A DNA stretch of 9,284 nt from the NCBI GenBank assembly GCA_028290385.1, contig JAQGJZ010000530.1, forward strand, positions 1-9,284. Reading direction: 5' to 3'. Positions 6,512-9,284 of this stretch are shown piece by piece. The translations under genes and the position numbers were made by a program. Positions within the stretch are counted from its first letter, which is position 1, and every line of letters begins with the position of its first letter. The stretch is from Enterovirga sp. (lineage in GTDB: Bacteria > Pseudomonadota > Alphaproteobacteria > Rhizobiales > Beijerinckiaceae). A model generated the notes under the pieces. The model worked only from the letters and a program-made list of their open reading frames with translations. It was not told where the DNA came from and ran no database searches.

Positions 6512-7717
6512 ATGAGACGCCGTCTTGCCTTTGCCGCCGCTGCCTGCCTCCTGGCCGGCGCGGCCCACGCCCAAATTCCCGACAACACGCTGCGGATCGG
6601 GGTGCTGACCGACATGTCGGGGCCCTTCGCCACGCAGGCCGGCGAGGGCTCCGTCGTCGCGGCCAAGCTGGCGGCCGAGGATTTTGCCAAGGAAGCCGGG
6701 GAGCTCAAGGTCGAGATCCTGTCGGCCGACCACCAGAACAAGCCCGATGTCGGCTCCTCGATCGCCCGGCAATGGATCGACCAGAACAAGGTCTCGGCAA
6801 TCGTGGACCTGCCGAATTCCGCGGTCGGCCTCGCGATCAGCTCGCTCCTGGACGACAAGAACCGCGCGACGCTCGCCTCCTCGACCGCCACGTCGGACAT
6901 GACGGGCAAGGCCTGCAAGAAGACGACGGTTCAGTGGAACCTGGACACCTGGGCGCTCGGCAACGCGACCGGGACGGCGATCGCCAAGGCCGGCGGCGCG
7001 AGCTGGTACTTCATCTCCTTCGAATACGCGCTCGGCCAGGCGCTCGAGCGTGACGCGACCGCGGCCATCACCAAGGCCGGCGGCAAGGTGCTCGGCTCGG
7101 TGAAGCACCCGCTCGGCACGTCGGACTTCTCGTCCTACCTGCTCCAGGCGCAGGGATCCGGCGCGAAGGTCCTCGGCCTGGCCGAGACCGGGACGGACGC
7201 GATCAACGCCGTGAAGCAGGCGGCGGAATTCGGCCTCACGGGCAGCGGCGGGATGACCATCGCGGGCCTGTTCCTGCAGATGCCGGACATCGAGGCGATC
7301 GGCCTCAAGACGGCGCAGGGCCTCGTCCTGTCCGAGCCCTTCTATTGGGACCTGAACGACAAGAGCCGCGCCTGGTCGCAGCGCTGGGCCGAGCGGATGG
7401 GCGGGCGCATGCCGGCCATCAATCATGCCGGCGTCTATTCCGCGGCCCTGGCCTATCTGCGCGCCGCCAAGGCCGCGAACACGATCGAGGGCGACAGGGT
7501 CGTCGAGCAGATGCGCAAGGCGCCCATCCAGGACGAGCTGTTCGGCACGGTGACGATCCGCCCGGACGGACGGGCCGTGCACGAGATGTACGTGTTCAAG
7601 GTGAAGACCCCGGAGCAGTCCAAGGGCCGGTGGGACCTTTACGAGCTGGTCGCCACCATTCCGGCCGAGCAGGCGTTCCGGCCGCTGGCCGAAGGCGGCT
7701 GCCCGCTGGTGAAGTGA
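6512..7717 (+). CDS. ABC transporter substrate-binding protein (Peripla_BP_6 / LivJ-like), periplasmic
   Basis: This 401-residue periplasmic binding protein would deliver a small ligand to an ABC importer of the branched-chain amino acid (HAAT) type. A Sec signal peptide is clear: MRRRLAF, a hydrophobic Ala/Leu core, then cleavage after AHA at residue 20. It is not a lipoprotein, since no lipobox Cys follows. The mature domain begins TLRIGVLTDMSGPFATQAG, the class-defining first strand and ligand loop. Later blocks include STATSDMTGKACKK, FISFEYALGQALERD, HPLGTSDFSSYLLQAQ, EPFYWDLND and the end EGGCPLVK. C135 and C397 are the only cysteines after the signal peptide and could form a disulfide. 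Length and ending are normal for a subgroup common in Rhizobiales and Burkholderiales whose ligands are mostly unassigned. No permease or ATPase gene lies beside it, so it either works with a distant transporter or has a sensing role. It ends four bases from a convergent gene. Confidence 0.92.
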   Translation: MRRRLAFAAAACLLAGAAHAQIPDNTLRIGVLTDMSGPFATQAGEGSVVAAKLAAEDFAKEAGELKVEILSADHQNKPDVGSSIARQWIDQNKVSAIVDLPNSAVGLAISSLLDDKNRATLASSTATSDMTGKACKKTTVQWNLDTWALGNATGTAIAKAGGASWYFISFEYALGQALERDATAAITKAGGKVLGSVKHPLGTSDFSSYLLQAQGSGAKVLGLAETGTDAINAVKQAAEFGLTGSGGMTIAGLFLQMPDIEAIGLKTAQGLVLSEPFYWDLNDKSRAWSQRWAERMGGRMPAINHAGVYSAALAYLRAAKAANTIEGDRVVEQMRKAPIQDELFGTVTIRPDGRAVHEMYVFKVKTPEQSKGRWDLYELVATIPAEQAFRPLAEGGCPLVK

Positions 7718-7721
7718 GGCT

Positions 7722-7991
7722 CTAGGCCGGGGCGAGCAGCGCGCTCGCCCCGATCGCGATCAGGGCGCCGCCGATCACGCCGGCGCCGCGCTCCGACATG
7801 TCGAGCGGCGCCATGCGGTCCGCCAAGCTGCCCGAGCGGAGCGCCAGGTCGAGCAGCAGGCCGGCGGCGAGCGGGACAAAGATCGCCGGCGTCGGCAGCG
7901 GCAGCAACTGCGGCGCATGGGCGAGCACGATGCCCGTGGCCAGGCCGGCCAGCCAGACGAGCCCGATGAAGATCTGACCGGTTCGCGACAT
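7722..7991 (-). CDS. Small three-helix membrane protein, function unknown
   Basis: This 89-residue hydrophobic protein has three predicted membrane helices: residues 7-26 (IFIGLVWLAGLATGIVLAHA), 36-51 (PAIFVPLAAGLLLDLA) and 69-87 (GAGVIGGALIAIGASALLA). A short charged loop lies between helices 2 and 3 (RSGSLADRMAPLDMSERG). I do not recognise a family. ATG 7991 lies only seven bases after the SDR stop. The SDR stop codon itself overlaps the AGGG of the likely ribosome site (TAGGGCGGGC before the ATG), which points to translational coupling with the dehydrogenase. Longer in-frame readings to 8108 would overlap the SDR gene and are Arg/Pro-rich shadow sequence. The gene may be a small subunit, a membrane anchor for the SDR pathway, or an unrelated gene carried in the same operon. 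Confidence 0.68.
   Translation of the reverse strand: MSRTGQIFIGLVWLAGLATGIVLAHAPQLLPLPTPAIFVPLAAGLLLDLALRSGSLADRMAPLDMSERGAGVIGGALIAIGASALLAPA
7728..7752. terminator. Strong GC hairpin at a convergent junction, possible bidirectional terminator
   Basis: CGGGGCGAGC at 7728-7737 pairs perfectly with GCTCGCCCCG at 7743-7752 around a five-base loop AGCGC. This ten-base-pair stem starts ten bases after the binding-protein stop and overlaps the last codons of the convergent small membrane protein gene. No T-tract follows on either side, so it may act as a weak or Rho-assisted terminator or as a transcript-end stabiliser rather than a classical intrinsic terminator. Confidence 0.45.
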
Positions 7992-7998
7992 GCCCGCC

Positions 7999-8745
7999 CT
8001 AGTAGGTCGCGCGGCCGCCGGAGAGGTCGAACACGGCGCCGGTCGTGAACGAGTTCTCGGCCGAGGCGAGCCAGGCCACCATGGCGGCGATCTCCCGCGT
8101 CTCGACAAAGCGGCCGCGCGGGATCTTGGCGAGCATGAAGTCGATATGCTCCTGCGTCATCTGGTCGAAGATGCGGGTGCGGGCGGCCGCGGGCGTGATG
8201 CAGTTCACCGCGATGTCGTGGCCGGCGAGCTCCTTCCCGAGCGACTTGGTGAGCGCGATGACCCCCGCCTTCGAGGCGGAATAGGCCGAGGCGTTCGGGT
8301 TGCCTTCCTTGCCGGCGATCGACGCGATGGCGACGATGCGGCCGTAGCCCTGGGCGATCATCGAGGGCACCACCGCGCGGCAGCAATGAAACGTGCCGTC
8401 GAGGTTGAGGCGCATGATGCGCGACCAATCGGCGAGCGGATACTCCCAGGTCTTCACGTTCGGGCCCGCGATCCCGGCCGACGTGACCAGGATGTCGATC
8501 GGCCCATGCGCGGCCTCGGCGGCCCGGGCGGCCTCCGCCACGTTGGCGGGATCCGTCACGTCGACCGCGCGGGCGATAACGTCGCCGCCGGTCGCCTCGG
8601 CGGTTTCCTCCGCGAGGTCGAAGTCGAGATCCCAGATCTCGACGGTGGCGCCGCTTGCCGCGAAGCGCTCGACAACCGCCTGCCCGATCCCTTGGGCGCC
8701 GCCGGTGACGATGGCCACGTGACCGTGCAGGTCGATCTGGTTCAT
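7999..8745 (-). CDS. SDR-family NAD(P)-dependent oxidoreductase
   Basis: This 248-residue cytoplasmic classical short-chain dehydrogenase interconverts a hydroxyl and a keto group with a nicotinamide cofactor. The cofactor loop is TGGAQGIG at residues 14-21. D39 at the end of the second strand (VEIWDLD) favours NAD(H) over NADP(H). D62 lies in VDVTD. The usual NNAG motif is degenerate (TSAG, 88-91). The catalytic tetrad is N114, S142 (ASIAG), Y155 and K159 (YSASK). The usual Pro-Gly after the sixth strand is Pro-Ala (NCITPAAART), followed by RIFDQMTQEHIDFMLAKIPR and the end FDLSGGRATY. This ending reminds me of dehydrogenases acting on 2-keto-3-deoxy sugar acids (L-fuconate or L-rhamnonate routes), but that assignment is tentative and no sugar genes are nearby. 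ATG 8745 has GGGAGGA three bases upstream. The gene is divergent from the antiporter and leads into the small membrane protein gene. Confidence 0.92.
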   Translation of the reverse strand: MNQIDLHGHVAIVTGGAQGIGQAVVERFAASGATVEIWDLDFDLAEETAEATGGDVIARAVDVTDPANVAEAARAAEAAHGPIDILVTSAGIAGPNVKTWEYPLADWSRIMRLNLDGTFHCCRAVVPSMIAQGYGRIVAIASIAGKEGNPNASAYSASKAGVIALTKSLGKELAGHDIAVNCITPAAARTRIFDQMTQEHIDFMLAKIPRGRFVETREIAAMVAWLASAENSFTTGAVFDLSGGRATY

Positions 8746-8815
8746 GGGTCCTCCCGGGGCTTTGGGGGAAGCGTAGCGGCACCGGGCGGCGAGCGCGAGC
8801 CCCGCCAAAGGCGTG

Positions 8816-8844
8816 TTGAACGGACCCCCGATGCCGCCTACAGG
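8816..8844 (+). promoter_or_regulatory. Candidate sigma-70 type promoter of the antiporter gene
   Basis: TTGAAC at 8816-8821 and TACAGG at 8839-8844 are separated by 17 bp, the ideal spacing for -35 and -10 boxes. Transcription would begin near 8851, downstream of the alternative ATG at 8831, which favours ATG 8873 as the translation start. The -35 match is good and the -10 match is partial. Confidence 0.4.
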
Positions 8845-8847
8845 CGG
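8834..8847. repeat. Palindrome overlapping the candidate -10 box, operator-like
   Basis: CCGCCT and AGGCGG form a perfect six-base inverted repeat around a two-base AC centre. It sits in the 127-bp divergent region between the SDR and antiporter genes and overlaps the candidate -10 box, where a bound repressor would block transcription. With such a short loop it is more likely a protein site than an RNA hairpin. Confidence 0.35.
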
Positions 8848-8872
8848 ACAACGGCAAGGCGGGTTTCGGCGG

Positions 8873-9284
8873 ATGCGAGTGACAGTTCGGGCGGCGTCGG
8901 CGCTGGCGATCGGCGCCTTTTTTGCGGTGCCGGCTCAGGCGGCCGAGGCGATCGATGGGCGCACGCTCGGCTTTGCCTGGGCGCTGCCCTTTGTCGGCAT
9001 CCTGCTCTCCATCGCCATCCTGCCGCAGATCGCGCATCGGTTCTGGGACCGCCACATGGGCGCCCTGGCGGCGTTCTGGGCGCTGCTCGTGCTCGTGCCG
9101 ATGGCCCTGACGCGCGGCGTCGCGCCGACCGCCGACGTCGTGCTGCATGTGCTCCTGACCGAGTACATGCCGTTCATCCTGCTGCTGTTTGCGCTCTACA
9201 CGATCGCGGGCGGGCTGGTCGTGGTCGGCAATCTCCACGGCTCCCCGGCCCTGAACACGGGGCTGCTCGCGTTCGGCACGGTGC
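8873..9284 (+). CDS. Sodium:proton antiporter, CitMHS-like (N-terminal part; continues past window)
   Basis: The first 137 codons of a polytopic membrane transporter run off the right edge with no stop. The N-terminus looks like a cleavable signal sequence or first helix (MRVTVRAASALAIGAFFAV, then PAQA near residue 23). Helices follow near 32-54 (FAWALPFVGILLSIAILPQI), 62-80 (ALAAFWALLVLVPMALT) and 94-114 (MPFILLLFALYTIAGGLVV). The last visible block, VGNLHGSPALNTGLLAFGTV, together with the preceding FALYTIAGG, fits the ion-transporter superfamily group annotated as sodium:proton antiporters (CitMHS_2-like). These are expected to exchange Na+ for H+ across the inner membrane. ATG 8873 was chosen because a promoter-like pair and a weak AAGGCGGG site lie just upstream. 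An in-frame ATG at 8831 would add 14 Gly/Arg-rich residues in front of the signal-like segment. Substrate assignment is from family resemblance only. Confidence 0.82.
   Translation, partial: MRVTVRAASALAIGAFFAVPAQAAEAIDGRTLGFAWALPFVGILLSIAILPQIAHRFWDRHMGALAAFWALLVLVPMALTRGVAPTADVVLHVLLTEYMPFILLLFALYTIAGGLVVVGNLHGSPALNTGLLAFGTV

Noticed and set aside
4808..7582. A 924-codon open frame on the minus strand spanning parts of three genes
   Set aside because: It is antisense or out of frame to the flippase and binding-protein genes, is extremely rich in Arg, Gly, Ala and Pro, and contains no recognisable domain. Long spurious frames are expected in DNA this GC-rich.
7775..9238. A 487-codon minus-strand frame covering the SDR and antiporter regions
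   Set aside because: It overlaps the SDR in another frame and is antisense to the antiporter. Its composition is Arg/Gly/His-rich with no domain, while the SDR and antiporter frames carry clear family motifs.

Overview
The window is visibly GC-rich with tightly packed genes. Its proteins (a long-form NAD+ synthetase tail, an Ala/Pro-rich bitopic protein, a Peripla_BP_6-type binding protein and a CitMHS-like antiporter) look like those of a free-living alphaproteobacterium, most likely Hyphomicrobiales of the Methylobacterium/Microvirga/Bosea sort. That placement is from protein style only. I saw no tRNA, rRNA, CRISPR array, transposase or phage gene.

Layout. (1) 1-1474, + strand: the 3' part of nadE, then a cysteine hydrolase of the isochorismatase superfamily that starts on TTG. 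(2) 1480-2508, - strand: a bitopic coiled-coil protein with a small conserved-looking C-terminal domain. (3) 2624-6291: an envelope-glycan group consisting of a FemAB-like acyltransferase (-), a CgeB-like glycosyltransferase (+, divergent from it) and a 467-residue Wzx-type flippase (-, convergent with the glycosyltransferase). (4) 6512-7717, +: an orphan periplasmic binding protein with a clear signal peptide. (5) 7722-8745, -: a classical SDR dehydrogenase followed by a closely linked 89-residue three-helix membrane protein. (6) 8873 to the right edge, +: the start of a sodium:proton antiporter, divergent from the SDR gene.

How they fit together. The FemAB-like protein, glycosyltransferase and flippase could build and export a surface polysaccharide or modified glycan, although they are not one operon. 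The nadE/hydrolase pair is probably co-transcribed, but the hydrolase lacks the nicotinamidase metal motif, so NAD salvage is not its obvious role. The SDR and the small membrane protein form a translationally coupled pair. The binding protein has no permease or ATPase beside it.

Most of this is ordinary chromosomal sequence, and I see no convincing undescribed defence or mobile system. The points most worth a second look are the small SDR-linked membrane protein, the bitopic coiled-coil protein, the glycan trio, a palindrome overlapping a candidate -10 box upstream of the antiporter, and a strong hairpin at a convergent junction.
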